A stretch of DNA of 64,000 nucleotides from Vibrio stylophorae. Its GTDB lineage: Bacteria; Pseudomonadota; Gammaproteobacteria; Enterobacterales; Vibrionaceae. Positions 51,885 through 62,108 of the stretch are shown one piece after another. The position numbers and the translations under genes were made by a program. Each line of letters starts with the position of its first letter. Position 1 is the stretch's first letter. The notes beneath the pieces are model-generated. The model saw only the letters and a program-made list of their open reading frames with translations, did not search any database and was not told the DNA's origin. The DNA is taken from NCBI RefSeq assembly GCF_921293875.1, contig NZ_CAKLDI010000001.1:62001-126000 (forward strand), written 5' to 3'.

Positions 51885-52745
51885 ATGGAAATGAGTAAAT
51901 TGCAGGCCTATTGGCAGCTGACACGGATGGATCGCCCCATCGGCTCATTGTTATTGCTATGGCCTACGCTATGGGCGCTGTGGATTGCCGCCCAAGGGTT
52001 GCCATCATGGCAAATTCTCATCACTTTTGTGCTTGGGGTGCTGTTGATGCGCTCGGCGGGTTGTGTGATCAATGATTTTGCCGATCGCCATGTTGATGGT
52101 CATGTAAAGCGCACCGTCAACCGCCCATTGCCTTCAGGAAAAGTGACAAGCCGTGAGGCGATTGCGCTATTTGCGCTCTTGGTGCTGTGCGCCTTTGCCT
52201 TGGTGATGACCCTTAATTGGTTGACTATTCAACTCTCTGTAGTGGCATTGGCATTGGCTGCGATTTACCCTTTTATGAAGCGGGTTACTCATCTTCCTCA
52301 GTTGGTGCTGGGCTTAGCATTTAGCTGGGCAATTCCCATGGCTTTTGCGGCGCAAGCTGGCGCTGTGTCATCGGTGACATGGTGGTTATTTGCTGCCAAT
52401 GTGTTGTGGACCATCGCCTATGACACCTTGTATGCCATGGTCGATCGTGATGATGATTTGAAAATTGGGGTGAAATCCTCCGCGATTTTATTTGGCCGAT
52501 TTGATAAGCGCATTGTCGGTGCATTGCAGCTATTGACCCTATTGATTCTTGCCGGAGTTGGTCAGCAATTGCAGTTCCACTTGGTCTATTTCTGGGCGCT
52601 ACTCTTTGTTGGCGCGCTATTTGTTTATCAACAATGGTTGATTCGCCAGCGTCAGCGAGAAGCCTGCTTTCAAGCCTTTTTGAATAATAACTATGTTGGT
52701 CTGGTGGTGTTTTTAGGGGTGGCGCTGGAATATCTATTGGCCTAA
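51885..52745 (+). CDS. ubiA: 4-hydroxybenzoate octaprenyltransferase UbiA
   Basis: 286 residues (E. coli 290). Integral membrane prenyltransferase of the second ubiquinone step. Both Asp-rich motifs are present: [15 protein letters not shown] and [13 protein letters not shown]. Eight or nine membrane helices. AGGA at 51876-51879 serves the ATG at 51885; one more ATG lies at 51891. Confidence 0.96.
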   Translation: MEMSKLQAYWQLTRMDRPIGSLLLLWPTLWALWIAAQGLPSWQILITFVLGVLLMRSAGCVINDFADRHVDGHVKRTVNRPLPSGKVTSREAIALFALLVLCAFALVMTLNWLTIQLSVVALALAAIYPFMKRVTHLPQLVLGLAFSWAIPMAFAAQAGAVSSVTWWLFAANVLWTIAYDTLYAMVDRDDDLKIGVKSSAILFGRFDKRIVGALQLLTLLILAGVGQQLQFHLVYFWALLFVGALFVYQQWLIRQRQREACFQAFLNNNYVGLVVFLGVALEYLLA

Positions 52746-52784
52746 TCAAGATGCGCCATTGGTGCGAACATTTATTCGAATCAG

Positions 52785-52812
52785 AAAAAGCCTCGCAGTT
52801 GCGAGGCTTTTT
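52785..52812. terminator. Bidirectional terminator between ubiA and plsB
   Basis: A 12 bp stem (AAAAAGCCTCGC / GCGAGGCTTTTT) with AGTT loop. Confidence 0.92.
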
Positions 52813-52857
52813 GCTATTTCTATGGAAGAATCAGTTCAATGGAAGAACAAGGCGAGC

Positions 52858-55428
52858 TTAAGCTGGTTTGCTTGGCGCTTTTGTTTCTTGTGCTTCTTTA
52901 ACTTCAACTTCATTTTTTGTCTTGGCTTCAGTGTCAGGCGCTTTCTCTGCGATTGCATTCGATGCAGAAGCTTCAGAGGTATCAGTTTTTTCTGAGGCGT
53001 CCTCGTCATCATGGTGCTCGGCAACCGCGGCGATGGTCAGCTTCATATCCGCTGAGATCAGCTGATTAAGAATATCGAGCAAGCCGTCGACCTGATTCAA
53101 CTGAGTTTGGCCCTCGGCATCAATATAGCCTTCTTGATGTAGGGTATTGACCAAAATGGCAAACACGCCTTTATCAAAGAACTCTGGCGCATTAATACCA
53201 TGCAAGCGGCTTAGACGCTGCGCTAGCATTTGGCTCTGTTGCTCTAAGTCACTTTGCGCAATCTCAGGGCGTGAAGCGAGCACAGTTAGGCTAATGCAGT
53301 AGCGCTGTAGTGTTTCTTCAATGGTGCGACCAAGAAGCTGTACAGAGCGTAGGCGTGCGCGATTAATCTGAATATGGATATTATCGCAACGCAGTAACTG
53401 CTGGCGTGACAACTCAGCCAAGATACTATCGATGATCTCAGGCAGCTGCGCTTGCTCAAATGGCATAAATAGTTCCGCTTTGAGTAGCGGATAGATCGCG
53501 ACAATTTGCTCATGCAGCTCATCACGGGTGAGGTTTTGATACTGCAGCGCGATATGTGCAATCAATGATGGCAAGGCAAACAGGTGAATGATGTTGTTGC
53601 GATAGTAAGTCATCAGAATGGATTCATGGCGTGTCAGTGAAATGATCTCACCAATGGCATCTTTCTCAATGACAAATTTATCCATCGCAATGGCACTATC
53701 GACAAGCTCTTCTGCACTTTGATTTGGCATGGTGCTAAAGGCGGAATAAGGCACTTCACGCGCTAAATCCAGATAGCAGGCCACTTGCGCAATCAAATCT
53801 TGGCGGCTTAGTGCGCGCTGGCCTGAAGCAAGTAGCGCCATGGCACAAAGTGACATCCCATTGAGCGCGGCTGCGCTGTTGATATGAGTCATCATACGAC
53901 CTGCAAGTTGGTTGACGGTTGGCGTCATCCAACTTGGTTTTTGTGGCTCAAGTGGGTTAATTGCCTCATACCAATTGGGCACGTTTTGGTTGAGGTATTG
54001 GTTGAGCTGAATCGGCTCACCAAAGTTCACATAACCTTGGCCCAAGTTGCGCAATTTACGAATGGTACGCAGGACTTGGCCAACGTTCTCTTTCTCTTTA
54101 CGTTTGCCGCGCAGCTCTTTGGCGTAGGTCTGCACTTCCATCACGTGCTCGTAGCCGATGTAAACCGGAACTAGCGTCACTGGGCGCTTAAGACCACGTA
54201 GCATAGCTTGAATGGTCATCGCGAGCATGCCGGTTTTGGCGGTCAGCAAACGACCGGTGCGTGAACGGCCACCTTCGCTGAAGTATTCCACGGAATAGCC
54301 GCGCGCAAAGAGTTCGGCAAGGTATTCACGAAAGACGGTGGAATACAGCTTATTACCGCGGAAGCTACGGCGAATAAAGAAGGCACCACCACGACGGAAA
54401 ATCGGCCCAGCAGGGAAGAAGTTCAGGTTAATCCCCGCAGCGATATGCGGTGGCACTAAACCTTGATGGTAAAGCACGTAAGAAAGCAGCAAGTAGTCCA
54501 TGTGGCTACGGTGACAAGGCACGTAGACAATCTCATGACCTTCTTGCGCCAGCTGGCGTACTTGTTCTGCATGGCTAACGTTGATGCCTTTATAGAGGCG
54601 GTTCCATAGCCAACCTAGAATGCGATCACCGGAGCGAACCAAGCCGTAGGAGAAATTGGCGGCGATCTCATCCATCATCGCCTGTGCTTCTTTTTGCACT
54701 TTTTCTACCGGCTCATCGCGGCGTTTGGCTTCTTCATTGACGATTTTTTCAATCGCTTTGGAGTTCAGCAAACGGCGGAATAGCGCTTGGCGGTTCGGTA
54801 ATTGTGGGCCTGAAGCAGCCAGTTGCTGGCGCGAAAAATGGATGCGTGCAACGCGAGCCAGCTTTTGCGCGATGGCATCATCGGTGCCATGGTTATCGGC
54901 CATATAGCGAATTGATACCGGGCGGCTGAGGCGCACCAAGCAATCGCGACCCTGAGTGAGAATCGCCCACAGCTTCTGTAAACCATTCATGGCTGTAAGA
55001 CGTGGGGTTGCTTTATTTTCATGACCTGGCTTGCGTCCCCAAAGCACGGATGCGGGTAGCAACTGCACATCCAGCTCACTGTCTTGCTGGTGGGCATGGA
55101 GCAGTTGGCTGAGCCAAGCTTGGGTTAGTTCTGGTAGATCGCGCTGGCGATTCATCAAACTTGGACCATTATCTAAAAATGCATAGCGCATCATCGACTG
55201 GCCATTGATTTCGATGGGGGTCAATGGGTCTGGTAGCCCGAGTTTCAAGGCATCACGACGCAAAGTAAGCAGGTCGGTGTTCGAACGAAAAGGCAATACA
55301 TAGACCAGAGGGCGATCGAGGCTAAGGCCGAGGTCTTGCACCGGGTCGGCTGGTACCGATTGACTTTTAACCAGTAAAGAGAGCGGTGCTCGCAGTGTTG
55401 CGCGAGTCAGACGTTGCCAATGTGACAT
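52858..55428 (-). CDS. plsB: Glycerol-3-phosphate O-acyltransferase PlsB
   Basis: 856 residues, about 50 longer than E. coli PlsB (807). Inner-membrane enzyme that places the first acyl chain on glycerol-3-phosphate. The HX4D catalytic motif is HRSHMDY near residue 310; [31 protein letters not shown] and VPVYIGYE are the other acyltransferase blocks. The excess length is an acidic, Ala/Glu/Lys-rich tail after about residue 805 that looks disordered. Divergent from dgkA, as in E. coli. Confidence 0.96.
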   Translation of the reverse strand: MSHWQRLTRATLRAPLSLLVKSQSVPADPVQDLGLSLDRPLVYVLPFRSNTDLLTLRRDALKLGLPDPLTPIEINGQSMMRYAFLDNGPSLMNRQRDLPELTQAWLSQLLHAHQQDSELDVQLLPASVLWGRKPGHENKATPRLTAMNGLQKLWAILTQGRDCLVRLSRPVSIRYMADNHGTDDAIAQKLARVARIHFSRQQLAASGPQLPNRQALFRRLLNSKAIEKIVNEEAKRRDEPVEKVQKEAQAMMDEIAANFSYGLVRSGDRILGWLWNRLYKGINVSHAEQVRQLAQEGHEIVYVPCHRSHMDYLLLSYVLYHQGLVPPHIAAGINLNFFPAGPIFRRGGAFFIRRSFRGNKLYSTVFREYLAELFARGYSVEYFSEGGRSRTGRLLTAKTGMLAMTIQAMLRGLKRPVTLVPVYIGYEHVMEVQTYAKELRGKRKEKENVGQVLRTIRKLRNLGQGYVNFGEPIQLNQYLNQNVPNWYEAINPLEPQKPSWMTPTVNQLAGRMMTHINSAAALNGMSLCAMALLASGQRALSRQDLIAQVACYLDLAREVPYSAFSTMPNQSAEELVDSAIAMDKFVIEKDAIGEIISLTRHESILMTYYRNNIIHLFALPSLIAHIALQYQNLTRDELHEQIVAIYPLLKAELFMPFEQAQLPEIIDSILAELSRQQLLRCDNIHIQINRARLRSVQLLGRTIEETLQRYCISLTVLASRPEIAQSDLEQQSQMLAQRLSRLHGINAPEFFDKGVFAILVNTLHQEGYIDAEGQTQLNQVDGLLDILNQLISADMKLTIAAVAEHHDDEDASEKTDTSEASASNAIAEKAPDTEAKTKNEVEVKEAQETKAPSKPA

Positions 55429-55606
55429 AATGGATGGACTGCCTTTGAGTAATTTATCCGCGCCAAGAATACCAGAAAAGCGCGCTAAAATTGCACTGAA
55501 AAGGTGAGGAAAGTAGGTTCATTGTCCTATTTTGTTGCACTTCCTCGTCATTATCCGCATAGTTGCACGCTATTTGATGTGAAATATCTTTCAGTTAGGA
55601 ACACAC

Positions 55607-55972
55607 ATGGCTAAACATTCAGTTTTTAGTATTCGCCGCTTAATCAATGCCACTAAATTTTCTTGGTTGGGTTTTCGTGCTGCTTTTCGTGAAGAAGCCG
55701 CATTCCGCCAAGAGGTTCTGGCACTTTGTATTGCAATTCCAGCGGCATTTTTAATCGATGTTGATGGCATGACGCGTCTTTTACTGATCCTTTCTGTGCC
55801 TTTGGTGATGCTCACTGAGCTTTTAAACTCTGCGGTTGAAGCTGTGGTGGATCGCATTGGTCCTGAGCACCATGAGTTATCAGGTCGCGCTAAAGATATG
55901 GGCTCTGCCGCTGTGCTGATTGCCATGTTGATGGCAGCTGCAATCTGGGCTTATGCTATTTTCTTTGCTTAA
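55607..55972 (+). CDS. dgkA: Diacylglycerol kinase DgkA
   Basis: 121 residues (E. coli 122), three membrane helices, works as a trimer and recycles diacylglycerol to phosphatidate. The EAAFRQE motif at about 25-31 and the signature LLNSAVEAVVDR followed by HELSGRAKDMGSAAV are intact. TAGGAA before the ATG. Confidence 0.97.
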   Translation: MAKHSVFSIRRLINATKFSWLGFRAAFREEAAFRQEVLALCIAIPAAFLIDVDGMTRLLLILSVPLVMLTELLNSAVEAVVDRIGPEHHELSGRAKDMGSAAVLIAMLMAAAIWAYAIFFA

Positions 55973-56019
55973 GGTTCTGTTTTTAGAACGGATCAATTCG
56001 ACATTGTGAGCTGGAAGTG

Positions 56020-56048
56020 TTGGCAATCTTTCGCCTACTGGATATACT
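56020..56048 (+). promoter_or_regulatory. Promoter of lexA
   Basis: TTGGCA (56020-56025), 17 bp, TATACT (56043-56048). The -10 lies within the first LexA box. Confidence 0.75.
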
Positions 56049-56075
56049 GACAGTTAACTGTATAAAACGACAGGT
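56036..56075 (+). promoter_or_regulatory. Two abutting LexA (SOS) boxes
   Basis: TACTG-N10-CAGTT (56036-56055) and AACTG-N10-CAGGT (56056-56075) both fit the CTG-N10-CAG rule, the second with CTGTATAAAACGACAG. The 20-base sites follow each other without a gap, like the twin boxes of E. coli lexA, and cover the promoter's -10 and start, which implies autorepression. Confidence 0.92.
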
Positions 56076-56083
56076 TCGCGATG

Positions 56084-56701
56084 ATGAAACCCTTAACGGC
56101 CAGACAACAGCAGGTCTTTGATCTGATTAAAGCCAAGATCGATGATCTTGGGATTCCCCCAACCCGTGCTGAGATCGCCAAGGAGCTTGGTTTTCGTTCT
56201 GCTAACGCGGCAGAGGAGCATTTAAAAGCGCTTGCGAAAAAAGGCGCGATTGAAATTGTTCCAGGTGCATCTCGCGGGATTCGTATTCTACTTGAAGATC
56301 AGAGTGAGGTTGAAGATGGCCTACCTTTGATCGGCAAGGTTGCTGCGGGTGAACCGATTTTGGCGATTGAAAATGTCGAGAGTCATTACAAGCTCGATCC
56401 AGCGCTATTTAGTCCCAATGCAGATTTTCTATTACGCGTGCAAGGCATGAGTATGAAGGATATCGGCATTATGGATGGCGACCTTCTCGCGGTTCATAAA
56501 ACCCAAGAAGTCCGTAATGGCCAAGTGGTGGTTGCGCGTGTCGATGACGATGTTACTGTGAAGCGTTTTGAGCGCAAAGGCGACCAAGTGCTTTTGCATC
56601 CTGAAAACGAAGAGCTCAGCACCATTGTGGTGGATTTACAGCAACAGAGTTTGACCATTGAGGGTTTGGCTGTTGGCGTAATCCGCAATGAGTGGATGTA
56701 A
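56084..56701 (+). CDS. lexA: SOS repressor LexA
   Basis: 205 residues (an ATG one codon earlier gives 206). N-terminal winged-helix DNA-binding domain (1-70) and C-terminal S24 peptidase. Cleavage site A88-G89; catalytic S123 (GMSMKD) and K160 (TVKRF), matching E. coli A84-G85, S119 and K156. Represses DNA-damage genes until RecA filaments stimulate self-cleavage. Followed by a terminator, so the genes downstream are not simply co-transcribed. Confidence 0.98.
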   Translation: MKPLTARQQQVFDLIKAKIDDLGIPPTRAEIAKELGFRSANAAEEHLKALAKKGAIEIVPGASRGIRILLEDQSEVEDGLPLIGKVAAGEPILAIENVESHYKLDPALFSPNADFLLRVQGMSMKDIGIMDGDLLAVHKTQEVRNGQVVVARVDDDVTVKRFERKGDQVLLHPENEELSTIVVDLQQQSLTIEGLAVGVIRNEWM

Positions 56702-56737
56702 CTGATTGCTCAGAGAGCGGGCAGATAAACCCAAATA

Positions 56738-56763
56738 AAAGCGCACAGTGGTGCGTTTTTTTA
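56738..56763 (+). terminator. Terminator after lexA
   Basis: Short stem GCGCAC / GTGCGT with loop AGTG, T7. Confidence 0.82.
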
Positions 56764-56766
56764 TGC

Positions 56767-56795
56767 TTGAGCTTTTATTTGATAATCATTATCAT
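56767..56795 (+). promoter_or_regulatory. Promoter overlapped by a Fur box
   Basis: TTGAGC (56767-56772), 17 bp, TATCAT (56790-56795). The 13 bases GATAATCATTATC at 56781-56793 are identical to the inner part of the 19-base Fur consensus and form a 6-1-6 palindrome over the -10 element. Confidence 0.8.
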
Positions 56796-56823
56796 TTGCG
56801 TGTTTGGCTGATGGGAGAACGCC

Positions 56824-57621
56824 GTGACACACGCAAGATTACCGCAGATTCCTGAGCATTTAATGCAGCCCTTATGGTTGCGCCGCTGTGAAAGTTTTTG
56901 CCAAGACAGTTTGCTCTATGATCCCATCGCCGCCATGGTGTGTCAGCGCTGTGCTTACCAGCCGCAGTGTAAACAAGGAAAGATTCAAGCGCAGCAACAA
57001 CTCCTCAATGTCTCACTCACTTGGCTCGGCGATCGCTTGGTGCGTGAATTTCTACAACTGCACCCGCAAGGTCGAGTGATTAACCTTGGTGCTGGTCTCG
57101 ATACACGCTTTTTCCGCCTCGATAATGGCCGTTGTCAGTGGATAGATTTAGATTGCCAAGCGCATTTGATTTTACGTCAGCAGCTTTTTCATCGTACTGA
57201 GCGTTATAGCATGCTGCAGGGATGTATTGACAGTTGCGATTGGATTGAAGGACTCGCCAAAGAACAAAAACCAACGCTGGTGCTTGCAGAGCATGCACTG
57301 CTGGCATGTTCCCCCTCCGCTTGTGAGCAATTGGTGTTGCGTCTTTCTCGGCGCTTTAGCCACCTTGAGTTGGCCTTGGTGCTCGCGGGCAGTTTAAGTG
57401 AAAGCCGTTTGGCCAAGCATTTGGGCTGTACCGATTATGGCCATGGCTTTGAAGATGGCAAAGCTCAATTGCAACAATGGGTTCCTTGGGCGCAGTGGCA
57501 AGGCATCTATTCCCCTTTGGCTGTGCCTTGTCCGCGTTGGCAGCGCTGGCGCCGTTGGATAAAGCATTGGCCTGCACAAATGACTCAGCTCACGCCATCT
57601 TGGTATCACTTTTATTTCTAG
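56824..57621 (+). CDS. SAM-dependent methyltransferase, leucine carboxyl methyltransferase-like
   Basis: 265 residues, GTG start with GGGAGAA in front. Family landmarks of the LCM/PPM group: YDPIAAM near 32-38, VINLGAGLDTRFFRLD (SAM motif I, 85-100), WIDLDC and LVLAEHALLACS. The N-terminal region has C22, C26, C40, C43 and C49, an unusual number that could bind metal. PPM-type methyltransferases act on carboxylates or secondary metabolites; the substrate here is unknown. It stands between lexA and the dinF-like gene and has its own promoter with a Fur box, so it is probably induced in low iron (inference). Confidence 0.82.
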   Translation: MTHARLPQIPEHLMQPLWLRRCESFCQDSLLYDPIAAMVCQRCAYQPQCKQGKIQAQQQLLNVSLTWLGDRLVREFLQLHPQGRVINLGAGLDTRFFRLDNGRCQWIDLDCQAHLILRQQLFHRTERYSMLQGCIDSCDWIEGLAKEQKPTLVLAEHALLACSPSACEQLVLRLSRRFSHLELALVLAGSLSESRLAKHLGCTDYGHGFEDGKAQLQQWVPWAQWQGIYSPLAVPCPRWQRWRRWIKHWPAQMTQLTPSWYHFYF

Positions 57622-57712
57622 TCCTCATTTTTCGGGGTGAATATTTCCATTCACTGGCCTTCTCAACAGGCTTCAGTACACTGACGCTAGTTTTTCTGCT
57701 TGAATTGAATCT

Positions 57713-59047
57713 ATGCGTAACGCCTTAATGCAATGGACCTATCATCGACAGGTCTTTCTTCTTGCCATTCCCATGGTGCTTTCGAACATTACCGTGCCGC
57801 TGCTTGGACTGGTTGATGCAGCCGTGATCGGCCATTTGAGCCATGCATGGTTTTTGGGTGGGGTGGCGTTGGGCGGCACCATGATCAACGTGACCTTTTG
57901 GCTATTGGGCTTTTTGCGTATGGCCACTACAGGGATCGCTGCGCAGCGTTATGGTGCTGAGCAGCCGCACAAATTGGCACTCATTGGCTTGCAGGGCATG
58001 ATGATGGCGCAATGTTTGGCACTGATTTTACTATTGCTGCATCAGCCCATTGCCTCTTTGATTTTTCATTTCAGCGATGCCAGTGCCGAGGTCAAGCTCT
58101 ATGCCGAGCAGTATTACGCCATTCGTATCTATGCGGCGCCTGCAGCCTTAGCAAACTTGGTGATCATGGGCTGGCTATTGGGATGCCAGAACGCGCGCGG
58201 CCCCATGTGGATGGTGATTGTGGTGAATCTACTCAATATCGCCTTGGATCTGCTGTTTGTGCTTGGATTTGGCTGGCAGGTGCGCGGCGCAGCATTGGCA
58301 TCTATGGGCGCAGATTACTGTGGTTTGCTGCTGGGCGGGTATTTTGTCTATCGCCAGTGGCATGCGCTCAAGCTGCCAACTTTGGCGACGATTTGGCCGC
58401 AGTGGCGCGATAACTGCAGCGCCTTGCTGAAACTCAATCGCGATATTTTCTTGCGCAGCTTATGTTTGCAGGCTGTCTTTAGTTTTGTCGCTTTTCGTGG
58501 CGCGGCCATGGGCGACGAAATTGTCGCGGCTAATGCGGTGCTAATGAGCTTTGTGATGCTAGTGTCCTATGGCATGGATGGCTTTGCCTATGCCATGGAG
58601 GCTATGGTTGGTAAGGCGGTGGGGCGTCGAAGTCGCGACGATCTGGCGGCATCGCTATGGGTCACTGGATTTTGGGGGGTGATGGTTTCTTTACTGTTAA
58701 CCGTTGTTTTTGCGCTTGCGGGTTCTTGGATCATCAGCCTAGTCACCAGTATTGAGACGGTACAGCAACAAGCGCAAGCCTATCTGCCATGGCTGGTGGC
58801 CGTGCCTCTGGTGTCACTATGGTGTTTTCTTTTTGATGGGGTCTTTGTCGGCGCTACACGCGGAAAGGATATGCGCAATACTATGTTTATCGCCATGGCG
58901 AGCTTCTTTGCGGTGTGGTTTAGCTTTGCCTCATTGGGTAATCATGCGCTGTGGGCTGCGGTCTTGGTCTTTTTAGGCATGCGTGGTTTGACCTTAGCGA
59001 TCTGGTTTAGCTATCTCTGGCGAAAAGAACGCTTTTTACCGGCCTAA
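57713..59047 (+). CDS. dinF: MATE-family efflux transporter (DinF type)
   Basis: 444 residues, twelve membrane segments in two halves. The first helix (FLLAIPMVLSNITVPLLGLVDAAVIGHL) and the GFLRMATTGIAAQ segment are DinF-like. Cation-driven drug or oxidant exporter. E. coli dinF directly follows lexA and is SOS-controlled; here a methyltransferase gene and a terminator lie between, and I find no LexA box near this gene, so SOS control may be lost. Weak ribosome-binding site. Confidence 0.9.
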   Translation: MRNALMQWTYHRQVFLLAIPMVLSNITVPLLGLVDAAVIGHLSHAWFLGGVALGGTMINVTFWLLGFLRMATTGIAAQRYGAEQPHKLALIGLQGMMMAQCLALILLLLHQPIASLIFHFSDASAEVKLYAEQYYAIRIYAAPAALANLVIMGWLLGCQNARGPMWMVIVVNLLNIALDLLFVLGFGWQVRGAALASMGADYCGLLLGGYFVYRQWHALKLPTLATIWPQWRDNCSALLKLNRDIFLRSLCLQAVFSFVAFRGAAMGDEIVAANAVLMSFVMLVSYGMDGFAYAMEAMVGKAVGRRSRDDLAASLWVTGFWGVMVSLLLTVVFALAGSWIISLVTSIETVQQQAQAYLPWLVAVPLVSLWCFLFDGVFVGATRGKDMRNTMFIAMASFFAVWFSFASLGNHALWAAVLVFLGMRGLTLAIWFSYLWRKERFLPA

Positions 59048-59063
59048 TCTGAAAGCCTTTTTA

Positions 59064-59100
59064 CGCCATACTTTCTTCGCCATACTTTTTTCGCCATAGG
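59064..59100 (+). repeat. Short 14-bp tandem repeat
   Basis: CGCCATACTTT-CTT and CGCCATACTTT-TTT followed by a partial third copy (CGCCATAGG), at 59064, 59078 and 59092. Confidence 0.7.
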
Positions 59101-59160
59101 TGGATTGTCGCTGTCTACCTCCGGTGTGGATTTGAGCGATAAACGCTAACGGTTAACCTC

Positions 59161-59183
59161 AGCGCCTAAATCGATTAGGCGCT
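59161..59183. other. Perfect hairpin between dinF and recG
   Basis: AGCGCCTAA and TTAGGCGCT, nine base pairs around ATCGA. No T run on either strand beside it, so it is not a standard intrinsic terminator although it lies between two convergent genes. Confidence 0.6.
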
Positions 59184-59207
59184 AAAAGTTCTGTGCAACC
59201 ACTTTGA

Positions 59208-61289
59208 TTAGGCATTGGCGTAATCGGAGCGGTGTTTGAGCCAGCGCTCAATGATCGCCTTGGCGTTTTGCGGATAGCGATCATGAAGATAACGGGCCAG
59301 ACGCTGCACTTCAGGAATCATCTGTTGGTCGCGCAGGATATCGGCGATCTTAAACTCAGCCACGCCAGTTTGCTTGGTGCCCAGTAGTTCACCGGGGCCA
59401 CGAATCGCCAAATCTTGCTCAGCAATGACAAAGCCATCATTGCTTTGACGCAGTACCGCCAGACGCTTTTGCGCTGTATTGGACAGCGGTGCATGGTAGA
59501 GCAGCACACAGTGACTGGCGACGCTGCCGCGACCCACCCGTCCGCGTAGCTGGTGCAGCTGGGCAAGCCCCAAACGTTCAGGGTTCTCAATCACCATCAA
59601 GCTGGCATTGGGCACATCGACGCCCACTTCAATCACTGTGGTTGCCACCAAAAGATTGAGCTCACCTGCTTTAAATGACTGCATCACCGCCTGTTTTTCA
59701 GCGGCCTTCATTCGGCCATGAACCAACCCAATTTTTAGCTCGGGAAGCAGCGATGAGAGTTGTAGGTGGGTTTCTGCAGCGGCTTGCGCTTCAAGCACCT
59801 CGGAATCATCAATCAGGGTGCAAACCCAATAGGCTTGACGCTGCTGCTCCAAGCAGCTGGCACGAACGCGTGCGACGACCTCGTCGCGGCGGGTATTGGG
59901 AATCGCTACTGTGGTTACAGGTGTACGCCCCGGTGGTAGCTCATCAATGATTGAGGTGTCGAGATCGGCATAGGCAGTCATCGCCAATGTCCGTGGAATT
60001 GGGGTTGCCGTCATGATCAGCTGATGCGGATAGCGGCCTTGCTTGACCCCTTTTTCTCGCAGTTCTAAGCGCTGGTGGACACCAAATCGATGCTGCTCAT
60101 CAATGATCACCAAGGCTAGGTTGGCAAATTGCACTTGCTCTTGAAAGAGCGCATGGGTGCCGACCACCATGCCCAGCTGGCCGGAGGCGATTTGCGCCAA
60201 AGATTGTTCGCGTGCCTTGCCCTTTTGTTTGCCGGCAAGCCAGCCCACTTGAATGCCAAGCGGCTCAAACCACTGTGCAAAATTGATCGCGTGCTGCTCT
60301 GCAAGTAGCTCGGTGGGCGCCATTAAGGCCACCTGAAAACCTTGCTCAATGGCATGCAGCGCGGCAATGGCAGCAACCAAGGTTTTTCCTGAGCCCACAT
60401 CACCTTGCACGAGGCGCATCATCGCCTGTGTTTGATTTAAATCCTGAGCGATCTCTTGGCTCACCCGTTGCTGCGCTTGTGTGGGCGAGAAGGGTAGCTG
60501 AGCCAGTAGTGCTGGCACCAACTGTTGGCTGCTTGGTAGCGGCCAAGCTTGGTGTTGATAACCTTGTTGGCGAAGCGCCAGCATGGAAAGATTTTGCGCC
60601 AGCAGCTCTTCCATAATCAGTCGGCGTTGCGCGGGGTGTTGGCCGGCTTCAAGTTCGCTTAAAGACACACTTGGTGGTGGGCGATGCAGTAGTTTGAGTG
60701 CTTGCACTAGCGTCATTTGCTGATCATATAACCCTTGAGGTAGCAGCTCGGCGACGGCGCTGTGCTCAAGTAACGTTAGCGCTTGATCGGTGAGTTGGCG
60801 CAGGGTGAGCTGGCGTAATCCCTCAGTGGTGGGATAAATCGGTGTCAGTGAGGCTTCTAAGTTGGGCTCACTTTGACTGCTGATGATTTTGTAGTCGGGA
60901 TGAATGATTTCAAATCCCGCCTTGCCGCGTTTCACCTCGCCATAGGCGCGCACTTGTGTACCCGCGCAGAGGCTATTTTGCATCGCTGCATTAAAATTAA
61001 AAAAGCGTAGGGTGAGGCTGCCCTGACCATCGCTGATTTTGACTGTGAGCATGCGTCGGCGGCCAAAAATTACATTATTGGCCATCACCTCACCTTCGAT
61101 AGTCACCGATTGGTTGGGCATGAGATCAGCAAGCGGCCAGATGCGAGTGCGATCTTCATAGCGCAGCGGTAAATGAAACAGCAGATCTTGGACGGTGCCA
61201 AGGCCAAGTTTTTCAAGTCGCTCAGCTACCTTTGCGCCCACCCCTTTGAGGCTGGTGAGCGGGACTGCATCTAACAGTTGTGCGCCCAT
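59208..61289 (-). CDS. recG: ATP-dependent DNA helicase RecG
   Basis: 693 residues, identical in length to E. coli RecG. Reverses stalled forks and processes Holliday junctions. N-terminal wedge (OB) domain, Walker A VQGDVGSGKTLVA, DEQHRFG box and the C-terminal motif VI HQLRGRVGRG, plus the TRG motif region. Same strand as trmH and spoT, as in E. coli spoT-trmH-recG. Confidence 0.97.
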   Translation of the reverse strand: MGAQLLDAVPLTSLKGVGAKVAERLEKLGLGTVQDLLFHLPLRYEDRTRIWPLADLMPNQSVTIEGEVMANNVIFGRRRMLTVKISDGQGSLTLRFFNFNAAMQNSLCAGTQVRAYGEVKRGKAGFEIIHPDYKIISSQSEPNLEASLTPIYPTTEGLRQLTLRQLTDQALTLLEHSAVAELLPQGLYDQQMTLVQALKLLHRPPPSVSLSELEAGQHPAQRRLIMEELLAQNLSMLALRQQGYQHQAWPLPSSQQLVPALLAQLPFSPTQAQQRVSQEIAQDLNQTQAMMRLVQGDVGSGKTLVAAIAALHAIEQGFQVALMAPTELLAEQHAINFAQWFEPLGIQVGWLAGKQKGKAREQSLAQIASGQLGMVVGTHALFQEQVQFANLALVIIDEQHRFGVHQRLELREKGVKQGRYPHQLIMTATPIPRTLAMTAYADLDTSIIDELPPGRTPVTTVAIPNTRRDEVVARVRASCLEQQRQAYWVCTLIDDSEVLEAQAAAETHLQLSSLLPELKIGLVHGRMKAAEKQAVMQSFKAGELNLLVATTVIEVGVDVPNASLMVIENPERLGLAQLHQLRGRVGRGSVASHCVLLYHAPLSNTAQKRLAVLRQSNDGFVIAEQDLAIRGPGELLGTKQTGVAEFKIADILRDQQMIPEVQRLARYLHDRYPQNAKAIIERWLKHRSDYANA

Positions 61290-61352
61290 GCGCCACTCCT
61301 TTGCAAATTACTTCAGATGATCCTACTGAGTGGCGATGAGGCTGGCAAGATG

Positions 61353-62045
61353 CTATTTGCTACTTTGCATCGCTTGCCACCAAGCGGCATCGGCAATGAT
61401 TTCACCTTGCTCATCAAAGCTTGGATAGGGTAGATTTTTACGCTTGGCGACTTTTGCTAGTACTGGATGGCCGCGCTCAAATAGCAAGCGATCAATGGCT
61501 TGACGATCGAGCTGAGCTGCTGGTGTCTGGTAAAGACCTGCAAGCTGACGTTGGCGCTGCGCTTCATACAAAATTAAGGCGCTGGCCACGGAGACATTGA
61601 GCGACTCCACCATTCCGACCATGGGAATGATGATGTGCTGATCTGCCATGGCGAGGGCTTCATCACTGATCCCTGTTTTCTCTTGACCCACCACAATGGC
61701 GGTTGGGCGGGTGTAATCCACCTGACGAAAATCAACGGCGCGATCCGATAGATTGGTGGCGACAATCTGCATGCCTTGGGCTTTGAGTTCGGCAAAAGCG
61801 CTGGCGGTATCATGGTGGGTTTGCACATCGACCCAGTTTCGTGCGCCCGCAGAGGTATGGCCAAGGGTGCGCATCTTGCTACCTCTGGGCCAAATGGCAT
61901 GCACTTGGTGTACACCTACGGCGTCGGCGGTGCGGATCACTGCTGAGATATTTTGCGGTTTGTGCACCTGCTCCAGACACACGGTGAGATCAGGTTGGCG
62001 GCAGTCGAGAACTTGCATGATGCGTTGATAGCGCTCTGGCGTCAT
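61353..62045 (-). CDS. trmH: tRNA Gm18 2'-O-methyltransferase TrmH
   Basis: 230 residues (E. coli 229). SPOUT-fold knot: NISAVIRTADAVGVHQVH, VVGQEKTGISDEAL and PMVGMVESLNVSVASAL are the three SpoU motifs. Methylates G18 in the D-loop of many tRNAs. Between spoT and recG. Confidence 0.97.
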   Translation of the reverse strand: MTPERYQRIMQVLDCRQPDLTVCLEQVHKPQNISAVIRTADAVGVHQVHAIWPRGSKMRTLGHTSAGARNWVDVQTHHDTASAFAELKAQGMQIVATNLSDRAVDFRQVDYTRPTAIVVGQEKTGISDEALAMADQHIIIPMVGMVESLNVSVASALILYEAQRQRQLAGLYQTPAAQLDRQAIDRLLFERGHPVLAKVAKRKNLPYPSFDEQGEIIADAAWWQAMQSSK

Positions 62046-62108
62046 GGGTTAACCCTTATTTTTGCTGAGGCAGCATTGAGCGTGTGTTCAAGCTGCCTTG
62101 AAATCATA

